From: Hibiscus mutabilis | Lineage: Eukaryota; Streptophyta; Magnoliopsida; Malvales; Malvaceae | DNA length: 64,000 nucleotides | Reading direction: 5' to 3' | NCBI GenBank assembly: GCA_019671005.1 | Contig: CM033732.1 | Span: forward strand, 6,542,886 to 6,606,885 | Part shown: one piece after another, positions 12,600-23,997 of the stretch | Layout: every line of letters begins with the position of its first letter | How positions within the stretch are numbered: the first letter of the stretch is position 1 | Notes under the pieces: generated by a model | Databases searched by the model: none | Told to the model about the DNA's origin: nothing | Seen by the model: the letters and a program-made list of their open reading frames with translations, nothing else | Made by a program: the position numbers and the translations under genes

Positions 12600-12860
12600 T
12601 CGGGTCATCGCGTGGGCTGGGTACGCCAAAAACGGCGTCGTTTTGCTTATTATCAGTTTAAAACCAAATAAAACATATTTGTTTACTTTATTTTTTATAT
12701 CTAACATAATATCAAAAAACCCTAAACGTTTATTGCTCTCATTCCCTAGCCAACCCTAGAGAGCAACACCGTTCTCCTCATCAGGGTCGGTCATCGGCGG
12801 CCTCACGGCGAGCAACGAAGGCAACTTCACGGCCAGGTAAGATTCGAAAACCCATCCCTT
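12600..12860 (+). promoter_or_regulatory. Antisense promoter-like and first-exon-like region in O LTR
   Basis: On the strand opposite to O there is an AACGGCGTCGTTTTG box (about 12631-12645), an AT-rich stretch, then a CT-rich leader with GC-rich coding-like composition ending CGGCCAG|GTAAG at 12836/12837. That is a near-consensus plant splice donor. The same order is seen on the antisense strand of the L and M LTRs. This is seen in sequence only; transcription is inferred. Confidence 0.45.
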
Positions 12861-13563
12861 TTGATTTGTTTTGATTCGAAATAAAAAAATTAAAGAGAAA
12901 AAGATTTTGATTCGAAATAAGAGAAAAAATTACCCTTCAACTTGTTTGTATTGATTTTGAATTTTTTTCTTACAAATTTTCCTCTTTTTTTAGATTTCTC
13001 TCATTTTTTTCGATCTCCTATCAGATCTCTCTCTCTGATTTTTTTGAAATTGAAAAACCCCCTTTTATATATTTGGTTCAGTTATTATATAACTGATCTA
13101 GAAACTAAACCCTAATTTTTTTTTATTATAGCTTATCTGTTGATTGATGAGAGATTTGGATTTTCGGGGATGGCAATGGCAGAGTAGGGTGGCTCGGTTT
13201 GGTGATGGCAGAGGGTCGTGGTAGGTTAGGTTATCATTTTATTTTTTAGGGTTTTGGGATTTGGTTGCTTTGGGGTTTCAGTTGGTTTAGGCTTTTATGG
13301 TTAAGGTTTATGGTTCAAAATGGGGGTACCGACAGTGGCTTGATGGCGGTGGCTTGACAACATCGAAAAAGAGTGGCGGTAGTGGATTAGGGTTGGGGTA
13401 TTTTAGCACTAAGGTTTTTTGGTTCGGGTCAGATTCAGGTTACCAAGCCGGGTTCAGTTTGGGTGAACGGGCTTGGCTCACTTGTTTGGGTTGGTTTAGG
13501 GTTTTGATTGGTTTAGGTTTGGATTGGTTCTGTTAGGGGCCCAGATGAAATTAGGTTCTTACA

Positions 13564-13580
13564 GCTACCCCTCTTTACTC
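13564..13580 (-). other. Polypurine tract of element O
   Basis: Minus strand reads GAGTAAAGAGGGGTAGC and abuts the LTR start TGTAAGAACC. Element L has an almost identical tract at its own 3' LTR (AAAGAGGGGCAGC), supporting kinship. Confidence 0.85.
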
Positions 13581-14039
13581 ATTGTTGTGCAACGACAATG
13601 GGGTAAAGACTAAAAGAGCCAATTTCATCCAGTTCAGCTGAGCTTCTTCCCTTTTGACTATATCTTTATTATTCGATAGATCTTCTTTCTCTTCGACGCA
13701 AGTCTTTTTCTTGACTTGGTTGATCCACCTTGTCACTCTTGGGGAAGCAAAATCTTCAAAATGGGGATTGGGGAAACAAAATGAGTTCGTATTGTTACTT
13801 CTCTTCTTCGGCACCGGTATTCTATCTTCGATATTCAGTCTTCGGTAGGTCTTTGATCTTCGCTCTTCGAGGATGTTGAGTTCTTTGATCAATCTGTTCC
13901 TCTACTTTCTTTGTTGAGACTTACCAAAGTACAATGATGCTTGGTCGAAAATAGATACTTCCTTGCTCCCCACGATCTTTTTTTTTCTTTTTTTTTCTTT
14001 TTTTTCTTTTGTTTTGTTTTGTTGTTTTTTAGCTTCATC
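13581..14039. other. O internal region next to polypurine tract
   Basis: A TTGTTGTGCAACGACAA inverted motif just after the tract (13582-13598) is shared with L at about 59161-59177. Beyond it is low-complexity TTC/CTT-rich sequence. No protein family is recognised in any open frame here. Confidence 0.6.
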
Positions 14040-14670
14040 TTCTGTTGAATGGGTGACCCGCTTCATTGGAACTTCAAGGAGATAGGGTCGGGTGATCTGC
14101 TCCATTGGAAGGGGTAAATATATGAGGTTGCAGTTCCTCTTCTATTGGATGTCCCGCTCCATTGGTAGTTCAAGGAGATATGGTCGGGTGATCTGTTCCA
14201 TTGGAAGGCGTAAAGATATGAGTTTGTAGTTCCTCTTCTATTGGATGTCCTGCTCCATTGGAACTTCAAAGAGATAGGGTTGGGTGATCTGCTCCATTGG
14301 AAGGAGTAAAGATCTAAGGTTGCAATTCCTCTTCTATTGGATGTCCCACTCCATTGGTAGTTCAAGGAGATATGGTCGGGTGATCTGCTCCATTAGAAGG
14401 CATAAAGATCTGAGGTTGTAGTTCCTCTTCTATTGGATGTCCTGCTCCATTGGTAGTTCAAGGAGATAGGGTCGGGTGATCTGCTCCATTGGAAGGAGTA
14501 AAGATCTGAGGTTGTAGTTCCTCTTCTATTGGATGGGTGACCTACTCCATCGGTAGTTCAAGGAGTAAAGGTCTGAGGCTGTTGTTCCTCTACTATTGGA
14601 TGAATGACCTACTCCATTGGTAGTTTCAAAGAGTAAAGGTCTGAGGTTGTAGTTCCTCTGTGTCACAGAC
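14040..14670 (-). repeat. 96-bp tandem repeat array in O
   Basis: The phrase GGGTGATCTG recurs at 14090, 14186, 14282, 14378 and 14474, exactly 96 bp apart, with shorter degenerate units after. 96 is a multiple of three, so on the sense (minus) strand 14365-14063 is open and encodes three 32-residue units with a QWSRSP... and TSNRRG core. Copies differ by substitutions only. It may be a coding repeat or simply a minisatellite; a C-to-T stop closes the frame at about 14396. Confidence 0.8.
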
Positions 14671-14898
14671 TTGTGTTGGTACTCATTCCGCAGATGAGAC
14701 TAACGTATCTTCATTTTGAATGTCTAAGACCTCCTTATGGGTTTGTGCCTTAGAGATGTTTGAAAAAAGATCTTTTTAAGGCGCCCGTTTGGGTTTTCTC
14801 CTTGATTTTCATCATTTTTTCTCTTTTTTTCTTCTCATTCTTTTTGATTTTTTTTCTTTTTAAAGATCTCTTTTTTAGAGATGTTTGAATGTCCAAGA
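14671..14898. other. O internal flank of element M
   Basis: It contains 'gatgtttgaaaaaagatc' and 'aaggcgcccgtttgggttt', followed by T-rich sequence. Nearly the same stretch reappears on the other side of M at 50270-50400, so M lies in or beside a locally duplicated segment. Confidence 0.65.
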
Positions 14899-15049
14899 TG
14901 CCGCGACCATTTTGAAAATCGGGACGTGTAAAAATAGCCCGACGATCGATCTTTTGGTAAAATTAGGGTTTTGGCCATTTTTAATTTAATCTTGAAAATT
15001 TAAGGTTCTCGTATTAAATCGAACTTTCCTTTATTTATCCTTAACAACA

Positions 15050-15200
15050 TTTAGAGTCGCCACCGATCAATTCGTGGTAGACCGGACACCGAAAAACAAA
15101 CCAGAGATTCTGTTTAAAAAATTACGTTCGGGAGTCGGTTACGTGTAGGGAAGGATTAGCACCCCTACGAACGCCCGTTATCAGTACCTTTAATTTTACG
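15050..15200 (-). promoter_or_regulatory. Conserved LTR block in M 3' LTR
   Basis: It contains 'gtagaccggacaccgaaaaa', 'accagagatt', 'ggagtcggttacgtgtaggg' and 'aggattagcacccctacg'. On minus it includes GGTGGCGACTC. Counterparts are in O and L. Confidence 0.6.
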
Positions 15201-16426
15201 CGGCATTTTGGCATTTAGAATAATTATTTGAATTTAATTTATTCTATAATTATTAATTGAATTTAAATTTCGCATGCAGATATCCTTTTATAAGGAAATT
15301 CATTTTGTTAGAATACGAGATTAAAAGTACCCCGTTAGATGGCACCCCTATTCGTATTTAAAAATTAATTTCTAACATAAAAGGTTTTTAATGAATGATA
15401 TTTTATTGTCTTGTCAATTTTAAGTTTTAATCCTAAAAGGGCTCTAATTAATTAGTTATTTAAAGCTACGAATATTAATTAATTTAATGGCTTTCATGTG
15501 AAAATGCCAATTTCTTGAACACCTTCCATATATTTAAACCCTTAAATTAATCATATTCCTAATTAATTAATTCTTCTAATTAATTAAAGTTATAGTCCTA
15601 ATTATGGCTCTAACAAATTATTTAATCAATTTTGTAAGTGAAAATGTATATCGAATATACACCTTTATGACCAAGGCTGAGATAACACCCTATTGTAAAC
15701 AATGGAACGCTATCCGGATTTGAACCTCAAAGATTCTATTAGATATACATTTAATTAACTACAATGTATTAATTTTAAATGTCAACTAAAGAAATAATTT
15801 AATATCCAATTATAAGTGTAACATATTAAATATATTCATTAAAATCTATGTTGAGATAACACCCTATTGTAAACAATAGAACACTATCTAAATTAGGATT
15901 TTAAAGTTTATATTTAATATATTTTAATTACTATAATTATCTATCCTATTTAATTATTGAAATCCTAATTAAAGATCCTAAACTAAAAGGCTCTAAACAA
16001 TTATTAAGTTTAAGTGTGCTTAATTGTTTAAAAAAACATACTATATGCTATTTTTTAAAATATGCACACATATAAATTAATAACATTTAATTGAAACAAT
16101 TAAATAAATAATTAAAACAAATTGAAATGAACATTGAAACTAAATTTTATTAATAGGGGACTTAATTGAAACTATTACATAGCCTAATGTCCTAATTACA
16201 AAGCATTGGTGACTAAATTGAACAAATTATAAATCTAAGGATTCAATTAAGGGGTTCAGGGGATTAAATTGGGTTAATTGTAAAGTTTGAGGAACGAATT
16301 AAAAGGGACTAAGGACCATATTGAAATACATCCCAAAAGCCCAGTGATTAACTCCCGAATTAACCCAAAAAGCCTCAAAATTCGCAGGTCTGCACCCGAC
16401 CTGGTCCATGGCGCGCAGATCCCATC

Positions 16427-17520
16427 CCAAAACGCCGTCGTTCCATTCAAGCTATAAAAGCCCAATTTTAAACCCAAACCCTCATTTCTCAAATATTCAC
16501 ACTCTCTCCACCTCTCTATCCTCTTCCAATTCTCTCTGAATACCAACATTTCATTCCCAGAAAACCCACCTTGAAATGGATTCAAACCGTTGTTCTTCCC
16601 CATGTTCTTCCTATATTCATCGACAAAACCTCGTTTAATCCACCACAAACACCTAGCTCCACCCTATTCATGTTTCTTAAGGATCAAACTCATCTTTTAA
16701 CACAAATTCATCTTTCGTTCTTCACTTTTCCTTCTTTCAATCTTCATAAACACGAAAACTTCCCATTTCCTATTTTTCTAAGATTAAACAACTAAATTTC
16801 CTTAGACTCAATTCCAGTTCATCCACCCTTCCATTCTCGTTTCCATCGCCACCATCTTGAACCTCTCTGATACGTTCACTGGCCACCAGATGTGGTGTCG
16901 ACTATTGCCGGTCGTTGTCTCCGATTAACCTCTTCCTTACTCCTGTCACCCTCGGCCATCGTCTGTAACCTTCGGCTGCCGTTTGGTTCTGGCCGCCCGC
17001 CGTGAGACAATTTTCGACTGCCGTGCCAGAACCCTAAAACTCTATTTTCAAACCCTAAATCTAAACCCAAATCTGTCAGGATTCCCTTTTTCCCCGACCT
17101 AAACCTAAACTACCTTCGACTCCGACCATACAAAAAAACCTTCAGCCACCACTTAGATAAGTTCACGATCACCGCAACAACTTTCGATCTCATTCTATTA
17201 TTTTTATGTATACATGTAAACTAAAATTTTATTTCTATTTGCAGGAAATTAAATCAGAAAAATATACCTTTCCGATGACCGGCGACTATCATGCTTCCAC
17301 GACGGTCGTTCGACATCTCCGACATCTCCTCAGCTTTCGAAGTCGGTTGAGTTTCGGCGGCTCTTCAGCTTTCAGTAGTTCAACTCCCAGTAAAGCTTTC
17401 TCTCTCCTTCATTATTACTATATTAATTATTATTATTATTATTTAGTTTATTAATGACTAATTATTATTCTTGACTGACACTTTCTCTTTCCTATTTATA
17501 GGTGGTTAGAGTTGCCGACG
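16427..17520 (+). promoter_or_regulatory. Antisense promoter- and exon-like structure in M 3' LTR
   Basis: On the strand opposite to M there is an AACGCCGTCGTTCC box (16429-16442), TATAAAA at 16453-16459 and a long CT-rich leader. A splice acceptor TTTGCAG lies at 17238-17244, followed by an exon-like stretch 17245-17389. That stretch has ATG at 17275 and an open frame of about 38 codons (MTGDYHAS... to ...SSSTP). A donor GTAAAG follows at 17390, and acceptor TTTATAG ends at 17501. The second LTR copy keeps all of these. This is structure, not proof of transcription. Confidence 0.45.
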
Positions 17521-17680
17521 TCATGGGTGGCCAGCTGTGTTTAAAGAAACATAGATCCGAGTAAAGGCTTTTCGAACCAATAGGAGAGTGCCACGTGGCA
17601 CTATTTGGGCGGAAAAATGGGCTTTTATCAAATTTGTGTTTGTTTGGGCTTTTTATCTGATAAACAAAATGTAATTGGGT

Positions 17681-18769
17681 AGGAGATAGGATAAGTTCTA
17701 GAAGGAATTTAAATATAATAAAGAATTATATTCTTTAAAGATAATTTAATTCCAACTTAACTTCCTTCTCAAAAAAGACTTTGACCTAGCCCTATAAATT
17801 AAGGATCAAGCCGTCAACTCCAGAGGGAGAGAGGAGAGAATTTTCGACAAGATCAAAGGGGGAGATTTCGACAAAGAGGCTTCAACCATTCTTCATCTTT
17901 TTCTTCTTTGTTCAATTAGGTTTATGCTAGGAATTCTTTATCTTGTGTTTCTTTGGAACCTAGCCATGAACTAAATCTACTTGGCTAAGGTTATTGTGTC
18001 TTGTAGTTGTGAGAAACAATTGGATTTTGTTTAGGTAATAAGAGTTTGCACTTTCAATTCAAGGTTTACTCATTCTTGGTTTTTATTCTTGTTTGCGGGT
18101 GAATTGGGAGAGTATCTCGTAACTTCATCTATTTATCTAATATCAGAAGAGTTAGATTCAAGAAACGAATGAGTATGGTCTTTATTCAATCTATTGATGG
18201 TGAAGATTAATTTGGCTTAGGAATAAGTTAAGGATTTCAACGGATAAGAAGAGCGCAAGATTGGTTGTTGTTCACCCTTGATTTACACAGGGATGTATTA
18301 TCAAGGCATGCACAAATAGCTAGAGTTTTGACTTAGGGATAAGAAGAAACCATTGAAGAACGCTCCGTCGAACCTTGAAGTTGCTGCCCAACCGCCCAGG
18401 TAGTTGCCCAGCTAGTCGCCCAGGCAACCATCGATTAGTTGCCAAGGCAACCCCGCTGTGCAAGTTGCCACAGCAACTGAGTTGCCCTTGCACTCTTTTA
18501 CCAAGACGATCTAATCGGCCATCACACCTCAACTCACGATAACCTGACCTATTCTCTCTCATTTGATTTCATCTTCTTTTACTTATTTGCTTTCTAGTTT
18601 AGTTGTTAGTTAAAACTCCTACAATCTTCTACTTGTGTTCTTTTACTTTTTACAGTGCAAGAGATTAGATTCTTGAAGTGGCACCAATCCCTGTGGAGAT
18701 GATATCTTTTATACTATAACTTGCAACGTGTACACTTGCACAATTGCGGAGCACTTATTATGCGCAACA
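17681..18769 (+). repeat. 5' LTR of A1, 5'-truncated
   Basis: It matches 37451-38534 from the 'agatagg' word onward and ends GCGCAACA. The first ~440 bp of the LTR are missing, deleted together with the M LTR start. A sense TATA box TATAAAT is at 17793-17799. It carries the palindrome GTTGCCAAGGCAAC at 18438-18451. Confidence 0.9.
17793..17799 (+). promoter_or_regulatory. TATA box of A1 5' LTR
   Basis: TATAAAT in the sequence CCCTATAAATTAAGG, in element sense. The same box is at 37560-37566 in the 3' LTR and, on minus, at 32849-32843 and 22589-22583 in the A2 LTRs (CTATAAATAGG). Confidence 0.65.
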
Positions 18770-18775
18770 AGTTTT

Positions 18776-18796
18776 TGGCGCCGTTGCCGGGGATTG
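18776..18796 (+). other. Primer-binding site of A1 (tRNA-Asp)
   Basis: TGGCGCCGTTGCCGGGGATT is complementary to the 3' end of tRNA-Asp as I remember it, six bases after the LTR end. This is the usual Athila arrangement. Confidence 0.9.
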
Positions 18797-18888
18797 GCAA
18801 TAGCAACTTTGTTTTTATTTTCTTGCACTTTTTTATGTTTCTTGTTTAAGATTCAAAGGGCTAATAAACTTTGGTTTTGCATTGGTAT

Positions 18889-20074
18889 ATGACCAGGGCG
18901 AGACCGGTTACACCAGAATATCCCTTTGATCCAGAAATCGAACGGACCTTGCAAAGACTCAGACAAAGGTTAAGAGTAGCAATGGCTAATCAAGACGGCA
19001 ATATGAATCAAGATGTTCCAACAGGAGGAGGAGTGATTGTTGCACGAAACAGAACTATTCGAGACTATCTTGAAGAAAGATCTTGATGGACTTAATCCAT
19101 GAGTTGTCACGCCTGAAATTGAAGCCGACCACTTTGAGTTGAAACCGGTGATGTTTAATATGATCAACACAATTGGTCAATTTGGCGGCTCAGCAACTGA
19201 AGATGCACAAAAACATCTTAAATCTTTCATCGAGATTTGCAATTCATTCAAAATACAAGGAGTCACCCCCGATGTTTTACGACTAAGATTATTTCCCTAT
19301 TCACTGAAGGATAAGGTGAAAGCATGGTTGAATAGTATTCCTGCCGGATCAATAGGATCTTGGACCGATCTTTGTCGTGATTTCCTTGCTCGATTTAATC
19401 CTACAAATTTGACTGATAGGCTTCATAACGAAATTACTTCTTTTCAGCAGGCAGATGATGAATCCATGTACGAGGCTTGAGAGCGATATAGAGAACTTTT
19501 ACACAAATGCCCCCTACACGGATTCCCGGTGTGGACGTAAGTAATAATGTTTTACAACGCTGTGAATACACCAACAAGGATGATGCTAGATGCCTCGGAA
19601 AATGGCATGCTCCTAGATAAGTCACCGGAAGAAGCAATGCAAATTCTAAATAGGCTTGCCAAGAATGATTATCAATTCTCATCTGCTAGAAGAGGAGGAG
19701 TTAGACGCCAAGCCACAATACATAAACTGGGATCATCAGACTCAATTTCGGCACAATTGGCCGCTCTAACCAAGATGGTCCAGAACATGCAGAAACCAAA
19801 CAACACACAGGAAGTCAAGGTAATGGATTCCTTTTGTGAGTTATGTGGTGGTAACCATGATTCTTCTGAATGTATGCAGAATCCGGAATCCAGCTTTTAT
19901 GTGGGGAATTACAACCAGAACAACAATGTGATGTCCAACACATATAATACAGCTTGGAAGAAGCACCCAAATTTTTCATGGAGTAATCCCAACAATGCTT
20001 TAAACCTGAACAATCAGAATGCACAAGCATTGGGATTTCAGCAAAACATGCCACGGCAACAGTTACCGCAGTAA
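18889..20074 (+). pseudogene. gag: gag of A1 (broken)
   Basis: Gag builds the virus-like particle. The first ATG is at 18889, just after the leader, and the reading begins MTRARPVTPEYPF. A one-base insertion near 19080, seen against A2, shifts the frame; from 19139 the frame runs on through in-frame stops at 19478 (TGA), 19538 (TAA) and 20072 (TAA). Visible motifs are the retrotransposon-gag core (GQFGGSATEDA..., VKAWLNSIPAGSI, RELLHKCPLHGFP) and a zinc knuckle CELCGGNHDSSEC (CX2CX3HX4C) at 19835-19873. The stops replace Trp/Gln codons found in A2, as expected from C-to-T decay. After the third stop the same frame continues into the protease region, so gag-pol was one polyprotein. It is not functional. 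Confidence 0.9.
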
Positions 20075-20095
20075 CAACCGACAACATCTAGTTCT

Positions 20096-21883
20096 TTGGA
20101 AAATCCTCTCAATGCTTTTATGTTGAAAACTGAATCTTATATGGCTGAGAATAGTAACTTCATAAAAAGAACTGATGCTTTTATTAACAGGACCGAAATG
20201 AGATTGCAAAACCAAGAGGCGGCAATCAAATCATTGGAAAATCAAGTTGGGCAATTTGCTCAAAACCTGAATACTAGACCGCAAGGAGGTTTACCTAGCG
20301 ATATTGAAGTCGCAAGAGGAACTGGCCATGAGCAATGTAAGGCGATCACCTCTAGAAGTGGCCAACAACTTAAAGAGGCTCAAGCTCGCTCATCAAACAA
20401 AACTCCACAAAAAGATCAAAACAAACTCAGTGGCAAAACCTCGGATGCTGAACCAAGAATTGCCGCGGCAACCAGCGATAAGCATGTCTCGACAACCAGC
20501 GATAAGTATTCCTCGGCAACCAACGATAGGCACGCCACGGCAACCCCAGTTGACGATGCCTCGGCAACTCTAGTTGCACCAGCAATGCCATCAATTAGGT
20601 TCCAGACCAATGAAAGGATCGAAGATATCCGACTTCCACCACTATTCCCACAAAGGTTGAATCGCCAAAAGCAAGAATATCAATTCAAGAAGTTTCTTGA
20701 TATCCTCAAGCAAGTCCACATCAACTTGTCATTGGTTGAAGCAATTGAACAAATGCCGAACTATGCCAAGTTTCTTAAAGACATTGTGTCCAAGAGAACT
20801 AGGCTAGGAGAGTTTGAAACAGTTGCCGCAACAGAGGGATGCATGGCCATGTTACACAATCGCATGCCACCCAAGTTGAAGGATCCCGAAAGTTTCACAA
20901 TACCCTGTTCCATTGGAAACCACTATGTCGGGAAAGCATTATGCGACCTTGGAGCAAGCATAAACTTGATGCCTAAATCAGTTTTCCAAAAACTAGGAAT
21001 CGAGAAGGTAAGACCTACAATAGTTATGCTACAGCTAGCCGGCATATCCTATGTGCATCCAGAGGGAAAAATCGAAGACATACTGGTAAAAGTTGATATA
21101 TTTATTTTTCCCGCTGACTTTATTGTTTTAGATTGTAAAGCAGATGAACATGCACCTATCATTCCCGGGAGACCCTTCCTAGCAACAGGGAGAACCTTAA
21201 TCGATGTTGAAAAAGGAGAACTCGCAATGAGGGTGAATGACCAGCAAGTTAAACTAAATATGTTCCAAACACTAAGGCATGCCGATGATCTGGAAGAATG
21301 CCAACTTCTTCATGCCAGTGCAGAGTTTAACTTCGACAAGGAATTTAGTTGCCTCATCAACTACATTGCCGATCAAGAGAAACCTGAGGAGTATGAAGAA
21401 CCGATCGATGAGGAACAACAAGAAGAGGAAAATTGGTTAGTCAATCGACCAGGTACATACTTTGAACCACTAGATTACTCAGGTAAGGAAGGTAAGCTCG
21501 AAAAGCCCTCTATTGAACAACCACCGATTCTCGAGTTGAAACAGTTGGCAGAGCAACTAAAATATGCTTACTTGGGAACCGATAATACATTACCTGTAAT
21601 TATTTCCTCTAAGTTACAACCTGAGCAGGAAAAGAAGCTGATCAAAATGTTGATGCTACATAAGAAGGAAATAGGGTGGACAATTGCCGACTTGAAGGGA
21701 ATTAGCCCGGTAGTGTGCATGCACAAGATTTTGTTGGAAGACGATCACAAACCCTTAATTGAAGCCCAGAGGAGACTGAATCATGCCATGAAAGGGGTTG
21801 TAATGAAAGAAATCATCAAGTGGTTTGACACCGACATCATATACCCTATCTCTGATAGTACATGGGTAAGTCCGGCGTTGTAA
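20096..21883 (+). pseudogene. pol: A1 gag C-terminus, aspartic protease and start of reverse transcriptase (truncated)
   Basis: This 595-codon open stretch is in the same frame as gag. It holds a coiled-coil-like gag tail (EMRLQNQEAAIKSLENQ), a Ser/Ala/Thr-rich linker made largely of the GTTGCC/GGCAAC-type motif (about 20440-20580), and the aspartic protease with active-site CDLGASINLMP at about 20943-20975. After an acidic spacer comes the reverse transcriptase start (LKGISPVVCMHKILLEDD, then STWVSP). It ends at the junction with A2, so the RT catalytic core is absent. The protease would process the polyprotein. Part of the frame is intact, but the gene is cut by insertion and deletion. Confidence 0.9.
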
Positions 21884-21912
21884 TGAAAGGGGTTGTAATG
21901 AAAGAAATCATC
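21866..21912 (+). other. Rearranged junction between A1 pol and A2 LTR
   Basis: A1 pol follows A2 pol up to GTCCGG (about 21875). It then jumps back and repeats about 30 bases of its own sequence (TTGTAATGAAAGGGG... AAAGAAATCATC, a copy of 21796-21825), and then joins the A2 LTR at TCGATGG. The lost interval corresponds to about 590 bp of pol plus 334 bp of the A2 LTR end. The templated filler is typical of error-prone end joining. Confidence 0.75.
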
Positions 21913-23139
21913 GATGGTTGCTTGGGCAACTAGTTGGGCAACTACTTGGGCGTCTGGGCAACAACCTTCAAGGTTCGGCAGAGCGTTCTTCAATGGTTTC
22001 TTCTTATCCCTAAGTCGAAACTCTAGCTACTTGTGTATGCCTTGATAATACATCCCTGCGTGAATCAAGGGTGAACAACAACCAATCTTGCGCTCCTCTT
22101 AGCCGTTGAAATCCTTAACTTATTCCTAAGCCAGATTAATCTTCACCATCAATAGATTGAAGAAAGATCATATTCCTTCGTTTCTTGAATCTAACTCTCC
22201 TGATATTAGATAAATAGATGAAATCACGAGATCCTCTCCCAATTCACTCGCAAACAAGAATAAGAACCAAGAATGAATAAACCTTGAAATAGAAAAGTGC
22301 AAACTTTTATTACCTAAACAAAAACCAATAGTTTCTCACAACCACAAAACACAATAGCCATAGCCAAGTAGATTTAGTTCATGGCTAGGTTCCAAAGAAA
22401 CACAAGATAAATAATCCCTAGCATGAACCCAATCGAACAAGAAAGAAAAAGATGAAGAAGGAGGCTTGTCGAAATCCTCCTTGCCCTAGATGCTTGTCGA
22501 AAATTCTCTTCTCTTGCCCTCCTTGGACTTGTCGAAATTCCCCTCCCTTGCTCTCTCCCTCAGTTGTCGAAATCTTCATCCTATTTATAGGGCTAGGGCA
22601 AAGTCCTTCTTTGAGGAGGAGTTTAAGTTGGAATTAAATTATCTTTAAAGAATATAATTCTTTATTATAATTGTATTCCTACTAGAACTTTTCCTATCTT
22701 CTTGGAATTTAATTCTTCTTTAATCTCTGCATGGAAATCAAATTCCTTTGGGTTTGGGCTTTGCTCCACGTCATCTTGGGCTTGTCTAGTCATCAATTTC
22801 GACTACCATATCACCTTTGCTCTTGTCGACAATTGCCATGGCAACTGGCTCGGCGTCTCCTTCATGTATTGCCCTGGCAACTAGCTCGGCGTCTCCTTCA
22901 TGCATTGCCCTGGCAACTAGCTCTAGCCTTGCTTTGGCAAGTGATCCTGGATATACACACAAAACACACCAAAGCAGCATCTTTTCCCACAAAAACTACC
23001 AAGTTATGTAATCAAGCTCAATGATGGAAGGAAACATGGATTTATGCATGAATAGCTAATTATGCAACTAATATGAGCCTAAGTCTAACAATAATATGAG
23101 AAAAAAGGGTAAGAAAATAGTACTTTTGAACACTTATCA
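21910..23139 (-). repeat. 3' LTR of A2, end deleted
   Basis: It matches 32170-33400. On minus it starts TGATAAGTGTTCAAAAG at 23139; the terminal 334 bp (31836-32169 in the partner) is lost at the junction. It carries the TTGCCATGGCAA palindrome at 22833-22844 and two ATTGCCCTGGCAA copies nearby. Confidence 0.9.
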
Positions 23140-23153
23140 CACCCCCAAACTCG
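23140..23153 (-). other. Polypurine tract of A2
   Basis: Minus strand reads CGAGTTTGGGGGTG directly before the LTR start. The same tract is present in A1 at 36997-37010. Confidence 0.85.
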
Positions 23154-23424
23154 AACTATTGCTTGTCCTCAAGCAATGCAAACTCATAATTACCTGCCAA
23201 GACTTCAATTTTCACAAACTTAGCTTTGAACTTGATTTCAATTCTCTGAACAGGGGCACAAAGTATGATTGGCTTTTTATTTTTCGGAAAACTTAGGAGT
23301 TACTCGGAATCAAACTATAATGCATGTGAGTGTGTGCGGAGTTGTGTGCAAGTTGATTTTTCGGATTCTATGCAAACAAGAGGTTTTCAAATTACTTCAT
23401 TGGGTTCTTTTTAACATGTTTTAA

Positions 23425-23615
23425 CTAGAGCCAGTTTTGGGCACCTCTAGTGTTTTGTTTTTAGTTTTCTTAAGTTAATTTAATCGACTAGAGCCGGTTT
23501 CGGGCACCTCTAGTTAAATTTTTTTAACACATCCTAGAGCCAGTTTCGGGCACCGCTAGTGATCAATTTTTTTAGCACATGCTAGAGCCAATTTCGGGCA
23601 CCTCTAGCATTCATC
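23425..23615 (-). repeat. Four hairpin repeats upstream of A2 polypurine tract
   Basis: Four copies of a ~27-base unit, on minus (G)CTAGAGGTGCCCGAAACTGG followed by CTCTAG, are spaced about 50-65 bp apart. The ends CTAGAG/CTCTAG and GCC/GGC can pair. A1 has the same four units at 36545-36725. Confidence 0.8.
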
Positions 23616-23997
23616 CAATTTTTATTCTAATCCCCCAATTTGTTAATTATCAACCTAAGTTCACTAGAATTCCTTAAATCAATCAAACCACAACAATGTT
23701 TCATCAAATTTAGCATCATAGTAAAATTCTAAGTTTTTCCATGGTTATCCTAGAATAAAAATTCTATCAATTAAGTGCATTGGCAAAGTCATCATCGAAT
23801 ATTCATCAAATCTAAGCAATTCTTGTTCCAATTAAAGGCATGGCAAGCAATTTATGTATCCTAAATGTAATACTTAAGATGAATGTAATTAAACATGGTA
23901 ACTACTAATAACAATCCCCCCCAAACTCGAGTGAGGCATTGTCCTCAATGCATGCATAAAAATAACGAAAAATAAAAATAAAAATGCATACGAGGAC

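Larger units (their letters stand above)
1992..13563 (-). repeat. 3' LTR of element O, split by element T
   Basis: The LTR comprises 1992-3293 and 12174-13563, about 2.7 kb once the T insertion and one target-site copy are removed. On the minus strand it begins TGTAAGAACC at 13563 and ends GGTGATTACA at 1992. Positions 1992-2260 match the 5' LTR at 63723-64000 base for base apart from scattered substitutions. The stretch 2260-3019 is AT-rich and full of short TA/TAT runs, with nothing further recognisable. The stretch 12179-12590 is likewise AT-rich without a gene. Confidence 0.85.
14899..17680 (-). repeat. 3' LTR of element M, truncated by A1
   Basis: It matches 47284-50060 throughout. The last ~190 bp (the minus-strand start of the LTR) is missing at the junction with A1, together with the M polypurine tract. 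The first base pair of the terminus is TGCCGCGACC here against TGTCGCGACC in the partner. Confidence 0.85.

Noticed and set aside
13297..13536. 79-codon Gly/Trp-rich frame in the O LTR
   Set aside because: Low-complexity GGT/TTGG-rich DNA with no family and no conservation evidence in the window; it may be part of the antisense unit but cannot be supported as a gene.
18776..18796. Fragment of a tRNA-Asp gene
   Set aside because: Only about 18-20 bases match, at the fixed primer-binding position next to an LTR; it is a primer site.
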